From positions 1 through 35,249 of IMG/VR virus record IMGVR_UViG_3300013004_000098: a stretch of DNA of 35,249 nt; one strand, written 5' to 3'. The notes below the pieces were generated by a model. The model saw only the letters and a list, made by a program, of their open reading frames with translations, did not search any database and was not told where the DNA came from. Position numbers and translations under genes: made by a program. This DNA comes from a virus. The stretch's first letter is position 1, and each line of letters opens with the position of its first letter. Below are positions 1 to 7,286 of the stretch, piece after piece.

Positions 1-20
1 AGCTAAAAATATGGTTTAAT

Positions 21-548
21 ATGTTACTATCCGAACATCTCCAATTTCATATCAATAATAGAATTTGCGTGGCTGAATCTGTTTTCAGACCAGGAAGCGA
101 ATCACACGTATCTTTATTAACAGAGGCCCGTTCTTTGTACCTAGAAGGAAATTTAACTCTAGACAGAGCAACTGCTCTTTTGTTTGAAGCTACTGATCTT
201 GGATTAACTGGATTATACGAGGGAGAAATTGTACCCCTGGATATGCCATTAGAAATTTTAGACGAGGCAGAATACCGTGGGAAGAAAGTAAAACTTGGAT
301 ATCCTATGCGTGGAGGCTCTAAAAAATTCTACGTTTATGTTAAAAATCCAGCAGGAAACATTATCAAGGTTCAATTCGGAATTCCTGGGATGAGAGCAAA
401 AGTTAGCGATCCTGAACGCAGAAAGAGTTTTGCAGCTAGACATCAATGTCACAAAAAGAAAGATAAAACTAAACCAGGATATTGGGCATGCAGAGCTAAT
501 AGATATGCTCATCTTTGGGGTGGTAAAACTTATCCTGGATACTGGTAA
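21..548 (+). CDS. Conserved phage protein with basic RKSFAARHQC-type C-terminal domain
   Basis: The 175-residue product has two parts. The N-terminal half (residues 1-85) contains an ESVFRPGSESH segment and a mixed helical stretch. The C-terminal part (about 90-175) begins with MRGGSKKFYVYVKNPAGN and continues through DPERRKSFAARHQC to end in an aromatic GKTYPGYW tail. I remember this C-terminal pattern from proteins of marine and flavobacterial T4-like phages (a DUF5872-like domain); that is memory, not a search. The function is unknown and a structural role is only a guess. The reading frame stays open to the left edge of the window, so the true start could lie upstream; the first ATG here is at 21. 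Its stop overlaps the next gene's ATG by one base. Confidence 0.7.
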   Translation: MLLSEHLQFHINNRICVAESVFRPGSESHVSLLTEARSLYLEGNLTLDRATALLFEATDLGLTGLYEGEIVPLDMPLEILDEAEYRGKKVKLGYPMRGGSKKFYVYVKNPAGNIIKVQFGIPGMRAKVSDPERRKSFAARHQCHKKKDKTKPGYWACRANRYAHLWGGKTYPGYW

Positions 549-805
549 TGAAACCATATACACAAGAAACATCCAACAGTTCCATAGTTAGAAGGTTTTC
601 CCAGAACATAGACCCTACTGAATTATTATGGCACAGGGATCTGAAAAACAGATCAATAAAAGTGCTAGAAGGATCCGGATGGAAAATACAATTGGAAAAT
701 GAATTACCCAAGGACATGGATAATATTATAGTTCCAAAGAAGGTTTGGCACCGGGTCATAAAGGGTCAAAGCGATCTTGTAATACAAATTGAAGAGTGGG
801 ATTGA
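548..805 (+). CDS. Small cupin-like phage protein
   Basis: The 85-residue product follows the preceding gene with a one-base TAATG overlap, so the two are probably translated together. Residues 25-85 read as a short beta-rich unit with WHRDLKNRSIKVLEGSGW, then NIIVPKKVWHRVIKG and a hydrophobic last strand (DLVIQIEEW). The His-containing WHRD and VWHRVIKG segments suggest half of a small cupin-like barrel, and I recall similar short proteins in T4-like phages. There is no full metal-binding cupin motif, so enzymatic activity is doubtful. The function is unknown. Confidence 0.6.
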   Translation: MKPYTQETSNSSIVRRFSQNIDPTELLWHRDLKNRSIKVLEGSGWKIQLENELPKDMDNIIVPKKVWHRVIKGQSDLVIQIEEWD

Positions 806-843
806 TCTATACCAATCACTAAACAAGATTTGAATCTAATAAA

Positions 844-850
844 TATATAA
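844..850 (+). promoter_or_regulatory. TATATAA start-proximal element
   Basis: TATATAA lies 3 nt before the ATG at 854, with no Shine-Dalgarno sequence. It is one of a recurring set in this window and could be a late-promoter -10 box or an AT-rich translation-initiation context. Confidence 0.5.
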
Positions 851-853
851 ATC

Positions 854-1012
854 ATGAAACAGTCTGAACATAAAAAACTTTCCCGAGAAGAAAAGAGAGA
901 AATAAGAAGAAAAGCAGCTAAGGTTATGGGAGATAAATTAAAGTATTATGCTTCTATCAAATCTAAGGACCCAGAAGAAAACGAGGATATTATAGAGAAA
1001 GAGAAAGAATAA
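854..1012 (+). CDS. Small highly charged protein (52 aa)
   Basis: This short reading frame starts three bases after a TATATAA element. It encodes a 52-residue, almost entirely helical and highly charged peptide: a basic first half (SREEKREIRRKAAKV) and an acidic tail (DPEENEDIIEKEKE). It has no cysteines, no membrane segment and no recognised motif. The start context matches that of many neighbouring genes, and the frame fills the gap between its neighbours exactly, which is the reason to call it. A small DNA- or protein-binding role is possible but unsupported. Confidence 0.55.
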   Translation: MKQSEHKKLSREEKREIRRKAAKVMGDKLKYYASIKSKDPEENEDIIEKEKE

Positions 1013-1033
1013 TACGCGTATTCGCGTTATTGA

Positions 1034-1040
1034 TATATAA
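1034..1040 (+). promoter_or_regulatory. TATATAA start-proximal element
   Basis: TATATAA lies 5 nt before the ATG at 1046 and belongs to the recurring initiation context. Confidence 0.5.
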
Positions 1041-1045
1041 GGGAT

Positions 1046-1252
1046 ATGAAAGAAGAAAACTCAATCAATCCCTTTTTAAGTGGGGAAAAGAACCCAAATT
1101 CTAAACTGACAGAATCTCAGGTACAAGAGATAAGAGACCTTTACAAGACAGGATCTTTTACAATGGTTCAATTGGCAGAAAAGTTTGGAATGTCCAGAAG
1201 AAGTATCTCTGCTGTTATTAACAAGGAGCGATGGAAACATCTTCAATCTTAA
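1046..1252 (+). CDS. Helix-turn-helix protein related to homing-endonuclease DNA-binding modules
   Basis: The 68-residue product carries GEKNPNSKLTESQVQEIRDL followed by a helix-turn-helix (FTMVQLAEKFGMSRRSISAVI, about residues 38-60) and an NKERWKH tail. The GE-NPNSKLT lead-in and terminal W are typical of the DNA-binding module at the C terminus of phage HNH homing endonucleases. No HNH domain is present here or adjacent, so it is either a free-standing DNA-binding protein or a remnant of a homing endonuclease. Sequence-specific DNA binding is likely; the target is unknown. Confidence 0.75.
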   Translation: MKEENSINPFLSGEKNPNSKLTESQVQEIRDLYKTGSFTMVQLAEKFGMSRRSISAVINKERWKHLQS

Positions 1253-1281
1253 GATATAATATAATTCACTAGAAAAGAATA

Positions 1282-2961
1282 ATGTACATCTTAGGAATAT
1301 CCGCATTTTATCATGACTCAGCAGCATGTCTATTTAGAAATAATACTCTATTGGGAGCTGCTGAGGAGGAGAGATTTACTGGGATCAAGGGAGATTCCTC
1401 ATTCCCACTTAAAACCATCAAGTGGCTCTTCAGATCTAATGGAATCTCTATAGATGATATCAGCGTAATTTGTTGGTATGAAAACCCGGATTTAAAAAAG
1501 GAAAGGATAATTGAAAATTTCAAAAAACATCCTATTAAGAATCTTCCTAGAATCATAAGGTGGATATTCAACAAAGATGCACAATTTGATCTAAAGAATT
1601 TTCTTAGGGAAGAGATTGGATTTAATAACACCTTAAAAGTGGTTGATCACCACCTTTCCCATGCATCTTTTTCTTTCTTCACCTCAGATTTTGACGACTC
1701 TAACATTCTTACTGTTGATGGGGTAGGTGAAAAAGAAACACTAACTATATCCAAAGCAAGAGGGAATAAAATCTCTAAATTACATTCCGTTAATTATCCA
1801 AATTCTTTAGGACTTTTCTATTCAGCATTCACCGCGTTTCTTGGATTTAAACCGAATGAAGGAGAATATAAATTAATGGGGCTGGCGGCATACGGGGATT
1901 CTAATGTATTCTACAATAAGCTTAAATCTCTCATAGATTTTAATTCTGGGGATTTAAAGATCAACATGAGGTATTTTTCCTGGCACGTTTCAGAAAAAAC
2001 AATGTTCAATGAAAATCTTTTAGAACATCTTGGAATGCATCCCCGAATCCCCGGAGATCCAATTTTAAAAGAGCATAAGGATCTTGCAGCTGCTGTTCAG
2101 AAAATCTACGAGGATATATTTTTGGAATTTGTTAATTTTAGTTTTTCTTTAAACCCTTCCGAAAATCTTTGTCTTGGAGGAGGATGCGCATATAACGGAT
2201 TAGCTAATGGTCTGATAAAATCTAGAAGCGAATATAAAAGAACATGGATTCCTTTTTCCCCGTCGGACGGAGGATCTGCTATAGGAGCTTGTCTTTTTTA
2301 CATTAACATAATTAGAAGACAAAAAAGAAAGGGTCCTTTATCGCCATACCAAGGTCCAGATTTTAATGAGCACAGAATTCTATCAGGTATTCAGAAATTT
2401 GATAACATAGATTTCGTCAAAATGGAAACCTCAGATCTTGTAAATGATGTTGCTAAAAAACTTGCCGATGGAAATGTTATAGGATGGTTTCAGGGAAGAA
2501 TGGAATTTGGATCGAGAGCTTTAGGTAACAGATCCATTATAGCATCTCCCCTTATAAAAGATATGCAGGATAGAATAAACCTTGTGATTAAAAAGAGGGA
2601 AACATTCAGACCATTTGCCCCATCAGTAATAGAGGAAAGCGCAGATAAATTTTTTGATGTCCCAGGATATGTTCCTTACATGAACATGGTGGTCAGGGTT
2701 AAGCCTGAATGGGATTTACCCGCTATCACACACATAGACGGAACTGCTAGGGTTCAGACCGTGAATAGGCATGATAACCCTAGATATTATCATTTGATTA
2801 AAAAATTCGGGGAGTTAACGGGAATCCCCGTTATTTTAAATACATCTTTCAATTTTAAGGATCAAACCATAACTTTGCATCCTGAAGATGCCATAATTAG
2901 GTTTTTAGACTCTGAAATGGACCATCTTGTTTTAGGTAACTTTCTAATCTCAAAAAAATGA
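1282..2961 (+). CDS. Carbamoyltransferase (NodU/TobZ/CmcH family)
   Basis: The 559-residue protein has full family length. The N-terminal Kae1-like domain shows ISAFYHDSAACL (His11), DHHLSHASF (His123/His127, the HxxxH metal ligands of TobZ-type enzymes) and ILTVDGVGE (Asp146). Later segments are CLGGGCAYNG and SPSDGGSAIGA. The C-terminal YrdC-like carbamoyl-adenylate domain shows GWFQGRMEFGSRALGNRSI, RETFRPFAPS and ILNTSFN. The family uses carbamoyl phosphate and ATP to O-carbamoylate a hydroxyl group. In phages a related enzyme is known to carbamoylate 5-hydroxymethylcytosine in DNA. Whether this one acts on DNA bases or on a sugar is not shown by the sequence. Its stop overlaps the next gene (ATGA). 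It has no Shine-Dalgarno sequence; an AT-rich TATAATATAA stretch lies about 20 nt upstream. Confidence 0.93.
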   Translation: MYILGISAFYHDSAACLFRNNTLLGAAEEERFTGIKGDSSFPLKTIKWLFRSNGISIDDISVICWYENPDLKKERIIENFKKHPIKNLPRIIRWIFNKDAQFDLKNFLREEIGFNNTLKVVDHHLSHASFSFFTSDFDDSNILTVDGVGEKETLTISKARGNKISKLHSVNYPNSLGLFYSAFTAFLGFKPNEGEYKLMGLAAYGDSNVFYNKLKSLIDFNSGDLKINMRYFSWHVSEKTMFNENLLEHLGMHPRIPGDPILKEHKDLAAAVQKIYEDIFLEFVNFSFSLNPSENLCLGGGCAYNGLANGLIKSRSEYKRTWIPFSPSDGGSAIGACLFYINIIRRQKRKGPLSPYQGPDFNEHRILSGIQKFDNIDFVKMETSDLVNDVAKKLADGNVIGWFQGRMEFGSRALGNRSIIASPLIKDMQDRINLVIKKRETFRPFAPSVIEESADKFFDVPGYVPYMNMVVRVKPEWDLPAITHIDGTARVQTVNRHDNPRYYHLIKKFGELTGIPVILNTSFNFKDQTITLHPEDAIIRFLDSEMDHLVLGNFLISKK

Positions 2962-3407
2962 TAAAAGATTATATTCTAAGAAGAAATGAAACATTAGTTT
3001 CTGACTGTTCCAAGGAGCAAAAGACCCTCTGGAAGGATGAAGTAGTGGATTTCCGTCTAAATGGTCATTTGTCACCATTCACCCAAGAGATGTTTGGCTT
3101 ACATAGACATACCATATTTCCGACTTATCTTAGTGCCAAGACTTATCTTAGGGCATCAGAATTTAAGCTCGTATTTGAAGCTAAAATGAGTAATAACGAC
3201 CACATAGTAGCAACACATAGCCAGATATTCAATAAAATCCACAGAGATCGTTTGCAAGAAGAAAAAGGTAAGCTTAAAATTCTAATAAATGGCGGGGAAT
3301 TAAATCATTATGGTACATGGAGTACTAATTCTCTTTCAAACTTTGAATCCCTTCGTAATTTTTATTTCCTAAATTGGATGCCATCACAGCAAGCTAATTT
3401 AATATAA
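2958..3407 (+). CDS. Unknown protein translationally coupled to the carbamoyltransferase
   Basis: The 149-residue product starts within the carbamoyltransferase stop (ATGA, four-base overlap), which suggests translational coupling and a shared pathway. It has several conserved-looking aromatic and His segments (FGLHRHTIFPTY, IFNKIHRDRLQEE, LNHYGTWSTNSL) but no motif I recognise, no signal peptide and no membrane segment. It might be an accessory subunit or a further modifying enzyme for the carbamoylated substrate; that is inference from position alone. Confidence 0.7.
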   Translation: MIKDYILRRNETLVSDCSKEQKTLWKDEVVDFRLNGHLSPFTQEMFGLHRHTIFPTYLSAKTYLRASEFKLVFEAKMSNNDHIVATHSQIFNKIHRDRLQEEKGKLKILINGGELNHYGTWSTNSLSNFESLRNFYFLNWMPSQQANLI

Positions 3408-3428
3408 ACTACATCTATATATACTGAA

Positions 3429-3446
3429 ACACTTTTCTTAAAGTGT
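3429..3446 (+). promoter_or_regulatory. Perfect hairpin in the leader of the bS21 gene
   Basis: ACACTTT and AAAGTGT form a perfect 7-bp stem around a TCTT loop, ending 15 nt before the bS21 start codon. No T-tract follows, so it is not a clear intrinsic terminator. Its position fits a translational operator or an mRNA-end element for the ribosomal protein gene. Confidence 0.5.
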
Positions 3447-3461
3447 AATAAAAAATGTAGT

Positions 3462-3656
3462 ATGATTATAGTAAACGTACAAGAATGCTCATCAATCGAG
3501 CAAGCTCTTAAGATTTTTAAAAATAAAATATCAAAGACTAATCTAGTAAAAGATCTTAGGGAAAGACAGGCATTCACTAAACCTTCTGTTAAAAGAAGAA
3601 AAGAAATTCTTGGGGCAAGATATAGAGAAAAAATTGTCAAAGGATCAGAAAATTAA
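3462..3656 (+). CDS. rpsU: Phage-encoded ribosomal protein bS21
   Basis: The 64-residue product matches bS21 along its whole length. It has an MIIVNV N-terminal strand, SIEQALKIFKNKISK (the usual SIDxALKRFKRKxxK), then LVKDLRERQAFTKPSVKRRKEI and a basic tail, ARYREKIVKG. Length and order of elements are those of Bacteroidota bS21. bS21 sits by the 3' end of 16S rRNA in the small subunit, and in Bacteroidota it helps sequester the anti-Shine-Dalgarno. A tyrosine lies at residue 54, where I recall the Flavobacterium protein touching that RNA (memory, unchecked). Phage-encoded bS21 is a known phenomenon and is thought to replace the host subunit. No Shine-Dalgarno precedes it; a hairpin lies just upstream. 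Confidence 0.9.
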   Translation: MIIVNVQECSSIEQALKIFKNKISKTNLVKDLRERQAFTKPSVKRRKEILGARYREKIVKGSEN

Positions 3657-3665
3657 GAGTACCCC

Positions 3666-3944
3666 ATGGGAAAAGATAAATGCGTTATGTGTAGCGAAGA
3701 AACACAGTATGACTTTTCAACCCATATAGATTTGAGAACAGGATACATTGAGGGAGTTGGACAATTATGTTTTAATTGCTATGCTACAGGATCTGCAAGA
3801 AAACAGATTATAATAGATCACAGAACCATCATAGATACTCCAAATGATATGGAGCTGGGTGCAAAGGTTCGGAGTATATTTTTTGAATCAGCTAATATCA
3901 TACCTGATCTAAAATGGGAAAATGCGAACGAGATAGATGCCTAA
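3666..3944 (+). CDS. Small zinc-ribbon-like protein
   Basis: The 92-residue product has two CxxC pairs, KCVMC near residue 6 and LCFNC near residue 35, enough to bind one zinc ion as a treble-clef or ribbon. The rest is mixed, with an acidic C terminus. It begins nine bases after the bS21 stop, so the two may share a transcript. The function is unknown; nucleic-acid or protein binding is usual for such small zinc proteins. Confidence 0.65.
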   Translation: MGKDKCVMCSEETQYDFSTHIDLRTGYIEGVGQLCFNCYATGSARKQIIIDHRTIIDTPNDMELGAKVRSIFFESANIIPDLKWENANEIDA

Positions 3945-5109
3945 ATTAAAGAAGGATTTTGAGAATTTTCTTAATAGATGCGTAACAGGTAATTGGGATT
4001 TTAATTTAGATGGATCAATATCCATCGAGGGAGATCTGGATTGTTCCTCATTTTTAAAATCTTCCAAAAAACTAAATACTGGGTTTTTACCTAAGATTAA
4101 AATAAAATCAGTTTCTGGGGATTTTAATTGTTCGAACAATAATCTAATCTCTCTTCAATATAGTCCAGAATTCGTAGGAGGATCCCTCAAGTGTTATTCC
4201 AATAATTTAAAATCTTTGGAATTTTGCTCTTCCAAAATAGGGGCAAATCTCGATTGTATGTACAACCAGATAGAAAACTTATTTGGCTGTCCTGCTGAAA
4301 TCTTTGGGAACATCGTTTTAGATTTTAATGAATTGAATGATCTGCAAGGAGGACCAAAGATTGTCTCTGGTGACTATCGTGTTTCTACCAATCAGCTAAT
4401 ATCACTTATAGGATCACCCATCGAAATAGGGGGATCTTTTATTTGTGAAAACAACAATCTAGAATCCTTAATCGGAGGACCTAAAACCATTGGAAAAAAT
4501 TATAGCTGTTCACAAAATTATCTTACTGATCTTAAGGGATCCCCTGATACAGTAGGTGGTAATTTCTGCTGCTCTAATAATTCTATACATTCCCTTGATG
4601 AATCACCATTAAAAGTAGCAGGAGGATTTGATTGCAGAAATAATAAGCTTGAATCCCTGAAGGGATGCCCAGAGTTTGTTGGTGGTGGATTTAATGCCTC
4701 TAATAACTCTCTAATCTCTTTGGAAGGACTTCCCCCTATCAATATAGAAGATGTTATTATTCAATCCAACAAAATATCAGATAAGTCCTTTTATATTATT
4801 GCTAAAGAAGTTGTTAAAGGAATACCTTATAAGGTTTCTCTTGCTCTATCGTGGGATTTGCTCGATTATATGGATCAAGAAAATCTTAGTCATTTTCTAG
4901 ATTACAAGGAGGTTTCTGAATTTATTATAAAAATGTATACTGATGATCCTATCGGGATAACTAAAATCTATGATCGTATCCCAGTTCATATTAGAAAAAA
5001 GGTAATGGATCAAATTAAAAAATCCATTGAAGAACCTAAAGAATTTAATCAAACACTTCAAAATGTTTCGGATCTGATCTCATCGGGGATCTTTGATGAT
5101 GATATATAA
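3937..5109 (+). CDS. Leucine-rich-repeat-like repeat protein
   Basis: The 390-residue product overlaps the previous gene by eight bases. Residues about 30-270 are a run of roughly ten repeats of about 20-23 residues on the pattern GG-x-F-x-C-S-x-N-x-L-x-S-L-x-G-x-P (for example GGSFICENNNLESLIGGP, GGNFCCSNNSIHSLDESP and GGFDCRNNKLESLKGCP). The spacing and Asn-Leu placement indicate a solenoid of the leucine-rich-repeat type, with Cys/Phe positions stacking in the core. The C-terminal 115 residues are helical without repeats. No signal peptide is visible, so it should act in the cytoplasm or as a virion protein. Such solenoids bind proteins; the partner is unknown. Confidence 0.8.
   Translation: MPKLKKDFENFLNRCVTGNWDFNLDGSISIEGDLDCSSFLKSSKKLNTGFLPKIKIKSVSGDFNCSNNNLISLQYSPEFVGGSLKCYSNNLKSLEFCSSKIGANLDCMYNQIENLFGCPAEIFGNIVLDFNELNDLQGGPKIVSGDYRVSTNQLISLIGSPIEIGGSFICENNNLESLIGGPKTIGKNYSCSQNYLTDLKGSPDTVGGNFCCSNNSIHSLDESPLKVAGGFDCRNNKLESLKGCPEFVGGGFNASNNSLISLEGLPPINIEDVIIQSNKISDKSFYIIAKEVVKGIPYKVSLALSWDLLDYMDQENLSHFLDYKEVSEFIIKMYTDDPIGITKIYDRIPVHIRKKVMDQIKKSIEEPKEFNQTLQNVSDLISSGIFDDDI
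5103..5109 (+). promoter_or_regulatory. TATATAA start-proximal element
   Basis: TATATAA supplies the TAA stop of the repeat protein gene and lies 3 nt before the ATG at 5113. Confidence 0.5.
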
Positions 5110-5112
5110 AAC

Positions 5113-5703
5113 ATGAAACACGTCAAAACCTTTGAGTCTTATAACGGCGAAGATGGCATTCCAGATTCTGCCAAGGATATGTTTGATCTTTGGACCGATA
5201 TAGTATTTGATAGCTATAAGATAGTTCACCATTTCCAGCAACTTGACTGGGAAAAAACTGATATTATCGAACGTCACGATCATCAGGTAGAATGGGCTGC
5301 AGAAGCCTATGATGAAGATGATTTTTTATGGTACGTAAATATTGATGTATTCGATGGTCATTTTGAGGAGGTCAATTATGACTCATTAGAGCTAGAGTCC
5401 GATTCTGTTGGTAAAATGGTAAATCAGGTATTTGATAAGGTACGAGAGATAGACCCCTCAGCAGTAAATAGAAAAGTTGAGACAGAGAGGGATAGTTTTG
5501 GAAAAAAGATTACTGTAAAAAAAGATTCAATCAGAACTAATATCTCCTGGCAAGAATTTACTAATTTATTCGAAAAGGTTTACCCACAGAATGATACTGA
5601 TTATAAATTAGGATTCACATTTAAGCTATTAGGAGGAGATGAAACAAAAATAATCTACTATGTAAAGCTTACAGGTAAAGAGGGATTTTGGTCACTCGTT
5701 TAA
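5113..5703 (+). CDS. Unknown acidic protein with capsid-targeting-like N terminus
   Basis: The 196-residue product begins MKHVKTFESYNGE, which fits the motif M-[KR]-x-[LIV]-x-x-[FY]-x-x-[FY]-x-x-E shared with several other proteins in this window and resembles the T4 capsid-targeting peptide (MKTYQEFIAE). The rest is acidic and aromatic, with alternating short strands (WEKTDIIERHDHQVEWAAEAYDEDD is cut here to WEKTDIIERHDH). No catalytic motif is visible. If the motif is a targeting peptide, this protein would be packaged in the head and clipped near residue 13. Its stop overlaps the convergent downstream gene by four bases. Confidence 0.7.
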   Translation: MKHVKTFESYNGEDGIPDSAKDMFDLWTDIVFDSYKIVHHFQQLDWEKTDIIERHDHQVEWAAEAYDEDDFLWYVNIDVFDGHFEEVNYDSLELESDSVGKMVNQVFDKVREIDPSAVNRKVETERDSFGKKITVKKDSIRTNISWQEFTNLFEKVYPQNDTDYKLGFTFKLLGGDETKIIYYVKLTGKEGFWSLV

Positions 5704-5900
5704 TCTCTTTTGCTTTCGATTAGATTGCTAATTTCTATAATTTTTTCTTCATCTTCTACCATTTCCTCGTTGTCATCAAAAATATCTATGGAGAAGTGGC
5801 CACTAAATAAATCTTCCATAATTAAAACAGTATATTCTTTCCCATCTTCCGTGGTAACATTATAGGTTAGATCCGACTGCATTAATTGAACTGTGGCCAT
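5700..5900 (-). CDS. Small acidic protein, unknown
   Basis: The 66-residue product lies on the minus strand, convergent with and overlapping its right-pointing neighbour by four bases. It has alternating strands in the first half (LTYNVTTEDGKEYTVLIMED) and an acidic helix at the end (EEKIIEISNLIESKRD). No motif is recognised. It starts directly after the intrinsic terminator of the gene transcribed ahead of it, so it probably has its own promoter or depends on readthrough. Confidence 0.6.
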   Translation of the reverse strand: MATVQLMQSDLTYNVTTEDGKEYTVLIMEDLFSGHFSIDIFDDNEEMVEDEEKIIEISNLIESKRD

Positions 5901-5902
5901 AA

Positions 5903-5929
5903 CAAAAAACGACTGGGAGCCCAGTCGTT
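5903..5929 (-). terminator. Intrinsic terminator for the minus-strand gene at 5955-6233
   Basis: AACGACTGG and CCAGTCGTT form a perfect stem around a short GAGC/GCTC loop (10 bp if fully closed). On the minus strand it is followed by a run of six T. The stem is also T-rich on its plus-strand downstream side, so it may work in both directions. Confidence 0.8.
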
Positions 5930-5954
5930 AGTAATTTTATTTTTTAAAGGACTC

Positions 5955-6233
5955 TTACTTCTTAGCCTTATTAACCTTTTTGGTTTCTTCCTTTGCCTTT
6001 TTAGGAGCTTTAGTTACCGGCTTTTTAGCTGCTGGCTTTCTAGCTGCTGGCTTTCTAGCAGGTTTAGCTTCAACAACCACATCTAAAACTGGAGATTCTT
6101 CTACTTTCTCTTCCACTTTAAGATCTAAATCTTTTTTAGGCTCAGCTACAGGAGCTTCTTTCTTTTTAGAAAATTTCTTGTAACCAAAGTAAGCTAGGAC
6201 TGCTACCGCTGCTACTGCTAATAATATTTTCAT
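5955..6233 (-). CDS. Membrane-anchored Lys/Ala/Pro-rich protein
   Basis: The 92-residue product has one N-terminal membrane segment (ILLAVAAVAVLAYFGY, residues 3-18) followed by a basic stop-transfer patch (KKFSKKK), an acidic linker, and a tail of repeated KPAARKPAAKKPVTKAPKK type that looks like the C-terminal domain of histone H1. The cytoplasmic-side tail would bind DNA or another polyanion. It is transcribed from an AT-rich upstream region (TATATAAA about 20 nt before the ATG) and ends at the hairpin terminator. Membrane tethering of phage DNA is conceivable but untested. Confidence 0.75.
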   Translation of the reverse strand: MKILLAVAAVAVLAYFGYKKFSKKKEAPVAEPKKDLDLKVEEKVEESPVLDVVVEAKPARKPAARKPAAKKPVTKAPKKAKEETKKVNKAKK

Positions 6234-6343
6234 GATTTGTACTTATTTGATTTATATATTCAAAAAATGGCCAAAAAACCAGGTCATCTGTGGATTAACG
6301 TCATTTTTCTGTAATTTTATGAAGAAAATATCTATGATTTAGT

Positions 6344-7045
6344 ATGAAAAATAAGATAATGCTCATAAAAACGCCTCTGCTGAAGGGGGAGGTTCGAGAA
6401 ATCGCTCCTAATATATTTGGAGTAGTGGTTAAGGATCGATATCAGAGGGGTATGTTATTTTGTAGATATCAGGAATTTTATGAATCCCCGTATAAAGAAA
6501 TCAGGGGAAAGCATTTTACCCTCGAGCAATATATGGATCTTTATAGAATAAAAAATAAGAAGCATTCTTTCACATACCCTAGTGATTGGTCAGGATATAA
6601 CATACCATCAAAAACTCTTTGGAAAGCACTGGACGTGTTTGGCAAATCCGAAAGACGAGAATATGACGAAATAATGTCTTCAATTATACACTCTTGTGAA
6701 AACTATCCCCTCAGATTTGATAAGCCCAGGGTCAAGAGATGGTACCTTCTAGGAGCTGATAGTTTTGATTCATCTACTATGGATCACGAGATTTCCCATG
6801 GACTATACTACACCAACAAAGAGTATAGAAAAAATTGTGATTCTCTTATCTCTGAGATAAAGAAGGGGGATTATAATAAAATGAAGAAACAGCTGATCAA
6901 AATAGGATACGCTGATGATTCAAAGATAATTGATGATGAGATTCAAGCTTATATGTCAACCGGGCTAATCAGTATCTTCGATATTAATTCGCTTAAAAAA
7001 TACACCAAGGGATTTGAAAAAAACTTTAAGATCTATCGGAAATAA
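6344..7045 (+). CDS. Putative zinc metallopeptidase-like protein (HEISH)
   Basis: The 233-residue product contains TMDHEISHGLYYTN, an HExxH zinc motif at residues 148-152, and a plausible third ligand Glu199 in DDEIQAYMSTG about 47 residues later, as in gluzincins. The N-terminal 140 residues are rich in aromatic residues and have no recognised domain. There is no signal peptide. The HExxH may be structural or regulatory; a cytoplasmic peptidase is the simplest reading. The gene heads a short plus-strand run after a divergent region with the minus-strand gene at 5955-6233. Confidence 0.65.
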   Translation: MKNKIMLIKTPLLKGEVREIAPNIFGVVVKDRYQRGMLFCRYQEFYESPYKEIRGKHFTLEQYMDLYRIKNKKHSFTYPSDWSGYNIPSKTLWKALDVFGKSERREYDEIMSSIIHSCENYPLRFDKPRVKRWYLLGADSFDSSTMDHEISHGLYYTNKEYRKNCDSLISEIKKGDYNKMKKQLIKIGYADDSKIIDDEIQAYMSTGLISIFDINSLKKYTKGFEKNFKIYRK

Positions 7046-7050
7046 AAGCA

Positions 7051-7057
7051 TATATAA
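7051..7057 (+). promoter_or_regulatory. TATATAA start-proximal element
   Basis: TATATAA lies 3 nt before the ATG at 7061. Confidence 0.5.
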
Positions 7058-7060
7058 ATT

Positions 7061-7285
7061 ATGATAGCAAATAATGAATACATGGAAAACATTGCTAGGA
7101 AGCTAGATTCCCTTAATAAGATTAATGGATTCAACCCCCAAAGCAATACCATATTAAAAGATAATTTTGATGTAATAGATTACACAGGACAAGCTGCAAT
7201 TAATTACATGAAGAAAAAACAAATAGAAAATCAATCGGTGCAACCAATAATTGATCCTCTATTTAAAGATCATAATACATATTAA
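7061..7285 (+). CDS. Unknown small protein (74 aa)
   Basis: The product is polar and Asn/Ile-rich, with a helical N terminus (MENIARKLDSLNKI) and no recognisable motif, membrane segment or cysteine. The gene stands one base before the next ATG, so the two are probably co-translated. It is kept as real because of its start context and tight packing. Confidence 0.6.
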   Translation: MIANNEYMENIARKLDSLNKINGFNPQSNTILKDNFDVIDYTGQAAINYMKKKQIENQSVQPIIDPLFKDHNTY

Positions 7286-7286
7286 T

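Noticed and set aside
4140-4740. CRISPR or tandem DNA repeat array
   Set aside because: The repeats are at the protein level, within an open frame, and vary in DNA sequence.
5980-6183. Plus-strand frame opposite the Lys/Ala/Pro protein
   Set aside because: The repeats read as Ala/Gly/Phe on that strand. The minus-strand product has a membrane segment, a natural stop and a terminator.
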